From Pectinophora gossypiella (taxonomy: Eukaryota; Arthropoda; Insecta; Lepidoptera; Gelechiidae), in NCBI RefSeq assembly GCF_024362695.1, contig NC_065406.1:1488001-1552000 (forward strand): a DNA stretch of 64,000 nucleotides, in the 5' to 3' direction. Positions 22,901 to 33,700 of the stretch are shown here, in pieces (position 1 is the stretch's first letter; each line of letters begins with the position of its first letter). The position numbers and the translations under genes are program-made. The notes below the pieces were generated by a model, which was given only the letters and a program-made list of their open reading frames with translations, ran no database searches and was not told the DNA's origin.

Positions 22901-25900
22901 CCGCGGCCAGAACAAAAAGAAATACATATTTTATCTTTAACTAGCCACCAAAGAGATTGGTGGATTGGGTGTGAATTTCACTAGAAAAGCACCACCAATA
23001 ACTCTGGCAAACTGTATTCGTAATTATTTGTAACAATGACAAATTGTACAAAAATGCACGTAAATACGTACCAAGTACGTACATTTACGTATTGTACGTA
23101 AATATATTTATTTTTGTACACTGTAGTTTTTATACGTCACCTGTTATTATCCAGGAACCAATTCGCGCAAATCTCCATAGACTCTTTTGTGTGTGCTCCG
23201 TCCAGGTAGAACGTGGCGTAATCCGACCGAATCATTTGGTATCTCCCTGGCCATCGGCATTCTCTTAAACCTATAACCGTTTCTCTCGGCAGAATTGTAA
23301 TTATTTCGTCTATTTGCTTATCGCTGTCTACAAAAGGGGGGTCGATTTCTGTGAAACCATTTTGTCGTATAACCTTTCCACTGATGGCCTGTTTTCTTAG
23401 ATGTCTTTGGTTTAATACTTGTAGTTTGGCCAGCCTCATCCAAGAATGAGCCAACTGGATGGCAAGAGAAGCGTTGGTTCTGTAAGCATCTAAATCTACT
23501 GGCAAGACGTTTTGGCAGTCTTTAGGGAATGTGTAGGAATCATATTCAGGAACTGTCGTTAGTGTGCACTGAAACAAGAGAGTATTTCTATAAAATCTAG
23601 CAATGTAGTGTATTACGAATGAGGGACTTTCCTGGCTATGTTACATAAAAACAATATAGATGGTGTACGATGGTGGTGGTGGTGGATGGTGTGTGGTGGT
23701 GGGTGGTGTGATGGTGGTGGTGGAGCATGTACTTAGTTAAGAGACTTTTTGTAATTTTTTCTTTTTTATTTTGGTGCAATAAAGTGTATTTCTATTGTAT
23801 TGTATGGTGTTGTACAGATATGACGTGATAATTACCTATTTTCTCATTGCTTGAGTACATAATTATTTAAAAGTATAATGTAATGGCAGAGGCCTAAATA
23901 AAAATAATTGTTGCTTCTATATTGCTTCTCTTTATTTTGATTAGAACAATAATGGGAGGAAGATGTGTTGCGCCTGGGTGTAATAACACTGTCATCATTT
24001 ATACCCAAAAATATAGATAAAAGATGCATTATGTCTGTTATTCATGAAATTAGAAGGTTAAACGAAGACAAATCTGTACAGCGCCATCTATATTTCTTTA
24101 GCCAGGAATGTCCCTCATTGACAAACATCGAACTTTCGGTTGCATGTGGTCCAATACTGGCAACCTTACCCTAATATCGCAGATTATGCGATATCTAATC
24201 CTGCTGTGAAGTCGCTAACTTGTACGAACCTGGACTTCCTCAGCAACGGTCTTCAACACCGGCAGAGCGGCGCGAGGTTGCGTCACAGTGTACGCCTCAC
24301 AACCTCGCTTCATAATGCCAGCTTTGGCTGCTGCTATCTGTTCTATGGTACTGCCTAATATCGACGTGTGGTCTAATCCGAGAGCTGATATTCCTACCAC
24401 TGGTACTTTCCTGGAAGGCACAGATATTTATTTACAAACTAGGATCGGATGTAGTGTGACAATACTGACAATGCCCTAAATTAATCCGACCTTATACAAA
24501 AAATAATGCCAAGTTTATAGGGAATGTCGATTTTTATAAATTGACTTATCAATTATAAAAGCGACTATCAACATAGTGAAATAATATTATCCTGGACTAT
24601 CAAAACAAAGTAGACAAATAGAAAATGTGGTGACCATAAACACCATAAATAAATTTTAAAAGCACAGATTGGCCTTATTACTACATAACCGGTCTATATA
24701 CGTCCTGTACGTCTATATACGCTGGGCTCAGGCCTCCCTTCAATCACTCGAAAGGATATGGCGCATACTCCACCATGCTGCTCCACTGCGGGTTGGTGGA
24801 GGTGTGTTAAAGCTAAAATCCGGGACCAACGGCTTAACGTACCCTCCGAAGCACTCTTTCGGACAATCAAGTGATTAAACTTTTAAGTCTGCCAAACAAA
24901 AAACAGCCTCACAAAGTGATTTCGACAATGTCGAACCCGGACCTCCAGGTCGTGAGCCCGACGCTCTAACCATTAGACCACAAAGGCTGTCATTACCACC
25001 CACCTCAAAACATTAGTATAGTCGACAATTCCGCCGATGCCGACCTCGACTACCGCCACGTCCACCTTCTCCTTGAGGAATATATTGAACGCCAGCACCG
25101 TAAGAAACGCGAAGTACTTCGGCATATCACCCTCGTACGCCTGTGAATGAAACCCGTTTCACGTGAGCTGTCAACTTAAGGTGATGCGTTTCAGTCAGCT
25201 AGGTAACGCTGCGTCAACAGATGGCGTTACTTCTGCAGTTTTCGTATTTTTTTCCATTTATTCGTTTAGTGTTGAGTTCTGACCCAGTGAAATGTTAGGT
25301 GGCGAAATCTTACATACATTATCTTTAAGTTAAGCTACAATTTTGAAGTATTTACTGCAGATATCATATTAAAACATTGCATCAAAAGTTGGTGTCATTT
25401 CAATTTGTGTACAAACACGAAGCTGTCACACACACATGCGAACTAGGTTAGCTATTAAAAGAGATGCATAATTTGAAGTCTACTTCTAACTTCTAAATGG
25501 CGCATTTGGTAAAGCAGTCGCCGCCATTCTTAAGTTTCACGGTTCAAACCCAAGTGCACGTTTTAATTGTTTTTACTTTTTGTATTTTTTTTTACAATTG
25601 AATTTGGCGAACCCGTCTATTTGTACGGAATTTTCAAAAAGTATCACTTTTACCAATAATATTATAATTATACAATAATGTACTTTGCACTAAAGTACCT
25701 TCCGTAATTTCCGTATTTTTTATTTTGTAAAATTCTAACAGGCATTAATCGCATCAGTGAACATGCGGCTAACTAAAAAACTACTGAACGGATTTTCATA
25801 CGGTTTTCACCAATGAGTAGAGTGATTCATGGGCGTGCTTTAGGGTATATAATTTATACAAGTATTTTTTTTGTATAAAATGGTTCAAAAATGATGATGA

Positions 25901-28900
25901 ATGTCAAACATAATTATCGTTACAAATATAGCCGACTTGGAGCTTTCGGCGAAAACGCTGCCTGAGCCCATTGAGATATAACAAAACAACGTATGGTTGA
26001 ATTGTTCCTTTTTTGTAGGTCTACCGAAAAGTCCACAATATGTCATAATAATTATATTGTGTATAAAGAATTGTGTATATGTATTGTATGATTTTAAAAA
26101 TAACGATCACAGTACAGTAATAATAAGGTAGATTTTTCCTAAATTGCGTCGGTTCAAACTTTGTCGCATCGCGTTTGAAAGATGTAATAGCGCTTCAGGA
26201 CGTCCCGCAAGCACGGCGCTGATGTCGCAGTATCCGCATATAATTATTATGACTTGTCATTTAGTTCCAATAAAATCCGCGGGACTTCATTCATATGTCA
26301 GTGACAGCTGGTGATAGCATGCGGGACACTTAGCAGCTAATCGAATTCTATGTTGTTTTCGCGCCCAGTCCAGACGACTTGCAGCGCATTTCTGGACTTA
26401 TATTTACGCGTGGTGTTTATTGTTAGGTTAGTTAGTTCAGGTTAGGACGTCTTTTTTTAACGAGGACGTTAAAAAAAGACGAGGCTGGGACGTATTGAAG
26501 TAGTATTTCGATATATACGCGGCCTGAAATGGGCTGTTTCGGGGACCTGAACTGGTTGCTGTCGAACTTATTATCACGTTTTCTTGATTAAAATTCATAA
26601 ATAAGTCAAATAGAAAAAAAGAAAAAAGATTTTCGTTAGTTTTAGATATGTCATGATGTCTGTGATGTTTGTTTATTATACATAAGAATTTCAAAATTTA
26701 TCTTATTTTTTTTCCCAAAGGGCAAGGCAAAGGGAACTATGCCCATACAGCCATGTCTTGTGTTTTTTTTTCTTAATGATGATTAATGAAATGATGAAAC
26801 CTAAGCCCCCACCCTCGGAGCAGACTCCTACTCCGAACCCCAAACGAAGTAAGCGGCTTGTTGGCGCAAAGCGAAAATAGATAGGTACACTTTGTTTATT
26901 GAATATTCCGATTTAATAATACTATCGGGAATGTTTTCCGACTAACTTAATGTGATCATTAACTACAAAACACCACTTCGTATTGATTATTTAGATTATT
27001 CAATGAAGAAAGCAACCTTCCCGTTCCCGGTCCCGGTCCCACCAAAAAGTCCGCGGCAAAGAGAATATAAATAAATCTGTATGTTGGATGGAAAAACAAT
27101 TAATTATAAATGATTACTATTTAGGCCGGCAAATGCAACAACTTTTTTTTTGATTTGGTTTTCCCCGAAGGGTAAGGCAAAGGGAACTATGCCCATACAG
27201 CCATTTCATTTTATGTATTGATTTTTTATTATAATATATGTCCTCTTTTGAAACACGGTACTTACCCATTATTTAAAAATGTTTAAATAATATGCGTTAA
27301 AACAAAAATATTTTTCCAATATTCCTTTTCTCAGATTGTAGTATTTTTAGTTTTTTATTTATATTTATTCTCTTCATACAAAATCTCTTTATAAATTGTC
27401 ACTGACATTCTATTACACTTGTCAAGTAGTCAAAGCCTTTAGAGAAAAAAAAACTATCACGCACACAAACTAACATTGACACCTCTACACGCTCAGCAAA
27501 TACACTGTAATCTGCACCACTACAAATGTAGAATTGATCAAAATTGAGGGTCTGAAATATGGTACTTCTCGTATTCGGACCCTAAATTTTTGTTAGTTTG
27601 CGAAAATAATACACCAAAATATTACTATTTATCGGTTTTATAACAATATTCCTCTATCCGTTTTCCTGTAGCACTGCATCAACTTTTGTATGGAAAACGA
27701 ATCACCTTAATTCTGTCGGCTTATCGGCCAATATAAAAATTTGGAAGGGTTTTTACTTTTTCTGCCTAAAATTGACGTGTGTTCCATAAATTTTATACCT
27801 GTCGATTACCCGTCCCTTTCTTTTTAAGCACATAAGAAAATGACAGGTATAACTTAAAATAAATTTAGGTGGTGTTTACAGGAATCAGTACTGATAAATT
27901 GGGTATTTGACTGGGTCAAAAATAAATTATAAAATGCTAATCTCAAATAGAATCCAGTCAAATCAATTTTGTTTTATTTTTCGAATTTTATTCCCGAATT
28001 AAGTAACAATTAGTACGACGTTTGATCGTTTTTATTGATGACGTCACTGTTCAGTATTTCCATACAAACTCCAAAGAAAATTTTCGTTTTGACATTTTGT
28101 AAAAAGTATCTGATTTGACTAGGTTGTCAATTATTAAATAAATAAGTAAGATACCTGTGAGCTGTACAGCAGATCGTAAACGTGATGGAAGTGGCGCGCG
28201 AACTGTTCCCTGGTGATGAGCGCGCCGTGGAAGCGGATGCGCTCGCGCACGGCCACCAGGTGCGGCGACGTGAACAGCCCCGTGCGGAACCCGTGCGCGC
28301 GCAACACCGACTCGCACATCGCGCTTGTTGAACCCTGAAATACGACGTATTTATTACGTGTTCAAATTTTAGTACAAATCCTTCATTTCTGTACAGTCAT
28401 GTCATGAGCAATATAATGTATACACTTTATATATTCTTATATATACTTTATTATTAATGCTGGTGACCGTACGTATATTTAAAGAAAGAAAGAAAATATT
28501 TATTTCCATATTGGACGCCACATGCACAAACTTAAATTACAGATATTAAAAAAAAAAAACAAAGACAAATATAATATAGTATAATATTTACTTTTTAGTA
28601 CTTTTTTTCGCCATCAGAATATAGTGAAGCAACATAGGGGTCGACATCCATGTCGACCCATATATTGCTTCACTATATTGATCTTGGAAGATCTTGACTG
28701 ACTGACTGAAGTTCTTGATTGACTTGGATCTTGGAAGATCCAAGTATCAAGCTTCATTTATTTTTCTATATGCCCATTACAATATATTTTTGAATAATTA
28801 TGTACCCCAAGCAATGAGAAAATAGGTAAACAGTGTCATCTATATTTTTTTGGGGAACAAAGCCTTAAAAGTCCATCAAAGGGTTCTTACAGATTGAGAC

Positions 28901-30242
28901 ATAACTTTTATTATATATTTTAAGACAATTAGACAACTGACAGTTATTTATCTATATTGGCCCCGATTCCTGCAGATGCAATGATTTTCAAATTTATAGA
29001 TGGATTATAAATAATTGTCACATGCTCAGCGGTAAAGGAAAAAAACATCATGAGGAAACCCACATTTCTAAGAAATGCGTATTGGGCTGGTTTTTCCCTT
29101 CGTGGTCGAAAGATTGGACACGCAGTCTCTTCTGTAAAAAATTGGACCTATCAAAGTTTTAGGTCAGGTAAGCGGATCCTGTGAAAAACGGGTTAATGCT
29201 AGGGATATGTTAATTGAAAAACTTACTTTTCCCTTAGTGCCAGCAACATGTATCACAGACAGTTCATCTAGTTTGGACATTGTCACTCCAGATCTTAACA
29301 AATAGTTCTCCATGTCTTGTAGATTTGTACATCTCTGTAACACAATGCACAATGAAATAGTTAATTTTTTTTAAATATATTTTTCAAATTGATTTCAAAA
29401 GTAAGTTATTTTATTATTAAACCTCTGAGCGAAAGGGACACTAGTGATCTTATAAAGTTTTATTTAAATTGGGGTATAGATATACTCAGAATGTCCAATA
29501 TTTAAATATTTTTTCATATTGATTTGAAAAGTAAGTTATTTTATTATTAAACTTCTAAGCGAAAGGGACATGAGTGATCTTAGAAAGTTTCATATTTCCT
29601 GTCATATTTTCCCTTTTTTATGAATAATTCACTTACTTCTGATCCTGACCTGATGTTTTTTCTAATCTGATCCAGCGTTGATTTGTTAGACTGAAGAGAA
29701 TTTAGTTTACGCACTGCATCCTATAAAATAAATAAAATCGGTAAGTACCTATGGTGTTCAAATAATATTTTTCCTTCATACATAATGGTTAATAAATAAA
29801 ATTATTACACAATAATGACTCAGCTTTAATTTACCAGTAAACAAACCTAATATATAAACCAATAAACAGTAGTAATTAAAAGGAAATTATAGTACATTTA
29901 GTAGGAAACATTTTAAAATAATTTACTTCATACAGTGTATTAAGAGTTATTATTAAGTAGTACAACATCCTGGCAATTTGGTAAAGTACACAACTTTCAC
30001 TTTTATTTAAACCAATAATTCAATACTTATATGGGTTCTAAAACTCAAGCTACGCTTACAAACTTCGTTATCACTGGTTACATACTATTATTACAACATT
30101 TGATCGATAAGCTACGTACCTCATAACTAGAACTCGAGGAAGACATTCTTGCTATTCTGTTCTCCAAGAAACCGCGTCGTAGACTGACCCCTGCCACCAG
30201 CCACGCACGTGCGAGGCCTCTTACGACGCAATCCAATTGCAT
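19924..30242 (-). CDS. FPGS: Folylpolyglutamate synthase, 8 exons
   Basis: Adds glutamates to folates, trapping them in the cytosol and mitochondria for one-carbon metabolism. Exons (minus): 30242-30120, 29720-29637, 29334-29227, 28334-28155, 25140-25004, 24410-24230, 23568-23141 and 20314-19924. All junctions keep phase and total 1632 bp, 543 residues; human FPGS is slightly longer. The ATP loop AGTKGKGS is near residues 100-107 and spans the exon 3/4 junction. TSPHLV follows near 127-132, then VEVGIGG (196-202), GLDHTS (222-227) and YLDGAHT (392-398). The first 32 residues are basic and hydrophobic without acids after position 4, as in a mitochondrial leader; a second Met at residue 33 would give the cytosolic form. 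All introns are GT/AG. RPAP2 lies in the last intron on the other strand. Identity is very secure; exact borders await transcripts. Confidence 0.93.
20499..20719 (+). promoter_or_regulatory. Two DRE-type TATCGATA motifs upstream of RPAP2
   Basis: Perfect TATCGATA octamers lie at 20499-20506 and 20712-20719, about 365 and 150 bases before the RPAP2 start codon. Near matches lie at 20350 and 20463. In Drosophila this motif (DRE, bound by DREF) marks promoters of housekeeping genes. A role here is inference. Confidence 0.5.
20866..22722 (+). CDS. RPAP2: RNA polymerase II CTD phosphatase RPAP2/Rtr1, single exon
   Basis: RPAP2/Rtr1 proteins remove phosphate from Ser5 of the RNA polymerase II C-terminal domain and help bring the polymerase into the nucleus. 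The 618-residue frame has a basic N-terminus. The Rtr1 zinc domain covers about residues 25-145, with ligands C79 and C84 (CGYPVC) and C117 and C121 (CSNGC), the C-x4-C and C-x3-C pattern of the family. LTSPLWFRE at about 133-141 is also typical. Residues 185-350 are low-complexity and rich in Thr, Glu and Lys, as in animal RPAP2. The C-terminal third is helical and conserved-looking. The length is close to human RPAP2 (about 612). There are no introns, and the whole gene lies within the last FPGS intron on the opposite strand. The AATAAA at 22718-22723 overlaps the stop codon. Confidence 0.92.
   Translation: MESLDKKPKKKPTKIEEMTKEQIRAAILKKRECNAKAQSIVESLLETGITDTYFLQCLPDINQSHFDDIVEERCILRLCGYPVCSKTLLDKDIPKQKYRISLKTNKVYDITARKSFCSNGCYKSAMHVKKQMLTSPLWFREYEEIPKFHLTPIDTVGSLGQEIDVSLIEKIKIRTTKTTFTSINDFASASLNDMTDSDQKEIENIITENATTQQIEDNKTTINNEISEGTKTPEIALTETPVTLLQTKENISNENIEAQQHTSKAEDIKEIVKSECSKEGLKEINKTPIKKPHSNPMNIVGDIVERPERIIDPILLSTPEAQVNENVGVTARAIVLSAKKIAKKKPPAVTILTIEVEKCLAEWFSLDTLLFLFGDAKVKEMVTDKGECIKEYLNNYARSISYNANTYDQYQQLCRKLNMLELEDRRYDSQTLNRETKPLPDYSMIKEESKRMQLKVKAFLAGATDVPEIVTTEQNVPQDDAAVTQLPLVDKNAQNALRRRIVCEHLNKVLPDLLRSLGLLTLSISSDVRLMVNTFKLKANNIMFKPIQWTLIAIIIIKLLSLRDKRLEYLLGQQTAYQHMQLLLLSYKQDGGYLDRLISWLTDVDRLLDTNDTQLTIE
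22718..22723 (+). terminator. Poly(A) signal overlapping RPAP2 stop
   Basis: AATAAA spans the last codon and the TAA stop. A GT-rich stretch (TTTATGTGTGATAG, about 22750-22763) follows, as expected downstream of a cleavage site. No other AATAAA is near, so the 3' UTR would be only about 15-30 nt. Confidence 0.6.
22724..23140. other. Remainder of FPGS intron 7
   Basis: About 400 bp between the RPAP2 stop and the FPGS exon 7 donor. A short inverted ACGTACGT-type run lies near 23060-23100. No further gene is seen. Confidence 0.5.
23660..23730 (+). repeat. GGT-rich simple repeat
   Basis: A run of GGTGGTGGTGG-type sequence with interruptions lies in FPGS intron 6. It has no coding role. Confidence 0.7.
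24712..24985 (-). repeat. tRNA-derived SINE family C, copy 3
   Basis: On the minus strand it starts TAATGGTTAGAGCGTCGGGC and ends in the AACCCGCAGTGGAGCAGCAT wording. The B box is degraded. It lies in FPGS intron 5, about 20 bases from exon 5. Confidence 0.65.
25141..28154. other. FPGS intron 4, repeats only
   Basis: Holds AT-rich repeat fragments, a small hairpin at 26449-26477 (CGTCTTTTTTTAACG and complement) and a partial MITE family D at about 27705-27885. No exon is recognised. Confidence 0.5.
28621..28676. repeat. 27-bp-arm hairpin
   Basis: ATAGTGAAGCAACATAGGGG and GTCGACAT pair, with three mismatches, with the complementary sequence immediately after a 2-bp centre. It lies in FPGS intron 3. 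Confidence 0.75.
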
Positions 30243-30738
30243 CTATACAAAAAACGACCTCGACGAGACACACACCCGCTACGCTAATCACTCGGCCAGT
30301 TATCAATCCATGACATAAGCAGGCTCCATCAACTATCAATGGCTATTGTGACATCTGACCTGTGTCGTATGATATAGCCAGAATACTGAATATTACCAGT
30401 AACCAGCAATTTTCCGCGATTTACGTATCAAAACATAACCTCAACGAAGCGCAGCGGCGTGAGAAAGGAGTTTGACAGATTTGACAGCTCAAATCAGCTG
30501 ATCAGTTGCAAAGGAACTCTTACATATTATAAAGCCAATTGTGATTATATTTTTTCAATTCAATCTCCTTTTAATTAATTTAATTTTTGAATGACGTCCG
30601 GTTTGTTTGAAATATTAATTATTTTGACAAATCTTCAGTGTAAAAAACAAAAACATTTGACATTTATTCACTTGCATGAGCAGCGGTATTTTTAAAATTA
30701 CTTGATTATATTTTTTAAAGAAGTTAGAAGACTACAAA
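30243..30738. promoter_or_regulatory. Head-to-head intergenic region of FPGS and AK8
   Basis: Only 496 bp separate the two divergent start codons. There is no clear TATA box on either side. The stretch contains no recognised repeat, unlike its surroundings, which suggests it is kept for transcription of one or both genes. Shared control is inference. Confidence 0.5.
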
Positions 30739-33700
30739 ATGACCGAAACGGATGCTACAAGACGGCCTTTACATATGCCCGAAAAATTCCTGCCATATTT
30801 GGAGAAGTATAGGATTTACAGAATGTTCAAGGTGATTTTTACACATGCATACTATACAGAGTGTTAGTGACATGGTACGTAACCAACATTGTAATGTAGG
30901 TAATTCAGACCATGATTGTGAGTTAATCTTAAGCATATTTTCCTGTCGGAAAATTCAAGAAAATTTTAGTGTTTTTTTATTATTTTCACTTCCATACTTT
31001 TGCGACGAAAAACTCTACTTTATCTGAAACATCCCTCAAAGTTTTCGTTACGATGTCTCTAACACCCTGTATAGTTGCCTCTGCGCAGCTGCAAAATGGT
31101 CATAGGGGGCTGCTGAAGTAGTCTTTGCACTGTAACTACGTACTTACTGTAATAATACTCTAGCCTTCACTGGATTCTAATTATAAATTCTTAACGGCCC
31201 TTGTGGTCCAACGGTTGAGCTCACGATCCGGTGCCCTTTCGAATCCTGGTGGGCAGAAAAATCGCTTTGTGATTTTGAACCTTAGTTGGTTAGGATAGTG
31301 CAGGCTGATCACTGGATTGTCCCAAAGTAGGATGGTCCATCCATCGGAAGGCACGTTAAGCCGTTGGTCCCGGTTCCAGCATACTGATGTAAGTATGTAG
31401 TACGCGTTACATGCGCCATTTCGGGGGCCTTTGTCAGCTCAATAATAACCAATTAAAATATTACCAATTAAGTAATTCTTACTTTTAGGATATGCTGGAC
31501 GACCTTATTCTGGCGTTGCCACGGGATCACCTGAAGCACATGAAGGTATTCCTCAGCCAACACAAGCACAGCACCAGGGACACCGACAGAGTTATGGTGC
31601 TTGTTTCCCCTGAACTTAACATCGGTAATTCATTAATTACAATCAAACACCTAGGTTCATTATTGTCTTGGTCTTAATGGCCAAGTAGTTAATGCAGGAC
31701 AGAAGTACTATTGAGGCGAATGACAGGGAGTCCTAGTACGGCTTTGAAATAGACTACTCTGGGCGCCATCCCACTCGTGTCAGACAGAGTACTGCGGGGC
31801 GGAAGGCAAGAGGGGAACTGCTGCCTTAGATTTTTTCCCTAAAAAGTATCACGAAGAGTGCTACACCGACAAGAGCGTGGCTCTTAAATTAGTGATGTGA
31901 GTTAATTCCGGCCAAATAGTTAACTCCGGCCGGTTTGCGGCAAATCTACTAAGTCAGTCATAAAAAGGTCTTATTTTTTTCACAAGTCACTAACAGCCAG
32001 AATAGGACCCACATAAATCATTTTTAACGCTTGCAGACGTCAAGAGACTTGTGAAAGAATTAATAAAGGATATTGGAATGTTTGTGGTGACCCGGCGCTT
32101 TATTATGGACAGATATGAAAACGTAATTATTTATTATTGACTTAAATATTACATTTTAATTTTTCGGGATCAATCCTGTATAATATGACATTATCCCATT
32201 CGAGATTGACGGGATTGGGCGAATCTCCGAGAGTTATACTTTTTGTTTTGATTATGCTGATTTCCAAAGAAAACTTAATTATTTAGTTAGTAATATTGAA
32301 GAATTAAGGTTTTTGTTTTCCTTCAAGAAAAAAAATGTTTTAATTTTCTCACTATCACAAACAAGGTTGTTCCCAACTTTACAATTTTTTTTTTATATAG
32401 ACGAGATCCCGAAAATTTCGGATTCTCCCGAGATTGATATTTCCAATCCCACGGGATCTCGAATTTGCGATTTTGAGTCGGGATTGCATTGCCTAGCCAC
32501 GATTATACAGCTACATACTTTTCAGCATGACGACTACGTACCAGGCTGTATTTCGCCGGCCCTCATGTCGGAGGTGACAAAGACCCTGACCCTCAAAGAA
32601 CCGGTCCACACTGCAGGATGGCTGATGTTCGGTATATTATTTATACTTACACTTATCCAACTTTACATATTTAAATGCAAAAAGAATAAAAAGTATATTT
32701 CATAACGCCTGCCATTTTGTATTAGCAATCTGTAATAGCATTTTCTACGCCTTGCTCGTACGTAACGAGCAGGCGCGTTCAACACTTTTATTTCGTTTGT
32801 ACGTTTGTAGACCATCCTTGCACTGTCCGCGAGGCTCGCTGTCTGCAGCAAGACGGCGTGCTGCCCACAGTGACCCTGGTACTGATGCCGCCGCCGCCAG
32901 TAGCGCCGGTGCCTGACAACACCTCCACGCCCGCTCGCGGCTTCTTCCAACAAGACTTTGAAGGACTCAAATACGTTTACAGAGCTACGCTGAAGGCAAT
33001 TTCTATTCGTTAATCAATGTTTGAAGCACCACTTATGTCTATTGAAACATTAATAAATTCAAGCCCTATTATCACTGTCATACCTAATCAATCATAATTT
33101 GATTTCTTTGACATATTCGCTGTAGATAGGAACTTAAGAAGACTATTAATAAATAAATCTCCTATGTTCTTTCCTAACCATCACCATGACCAAACATTTA
33201 AATCGGTTCATCATGGAGACGGTTTAAGCGAGAAAAAGTACAGGCAGACAGAGTTACTTTAGTATTATAATTAAAACACAATGTATAACGGGTTCTTACC
33301 GCGTTTAAATCAGTGATATGAGACTCCCGATATTTCGACACTGTTGCAAGTGCCATGATCACGGGATGACTGATGAGATTGGAGTGGAGTAGGTAGATCC
33401 ATAATTTTCTACGGGCAGACATATCTGTCTACCCTCTTTCGACTACTGAATACTTTCGTATTGAAAATATTAGTGTGCATAAATAGGAGGTGCACATCGA
33501 CCCGGATGACGACATAGTGAAGATCTCCAGCAAGTGTTTCAACGGCATCCGCGCATGCGCAGGCGGCGCGCAGGGGCCGGGGCAGGGGCACCAGGTGGTG
33601 GGCGCGCCGGGGGTCTACCGCGTGCTGCTGATAGGGCCTCGAGGGTCTGGGCGCAAGACGCAGGCGCGCATGCTCGCCCGGCACTTTGGTCTTGTGTATA

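Noticed and set aside
25495..25562. tRNA-like stretch with GGTTCAAACCC
   Set aside because: A TGG-type A box is weakly visible, but D and anticodon arms do not form and the ends do not pair.
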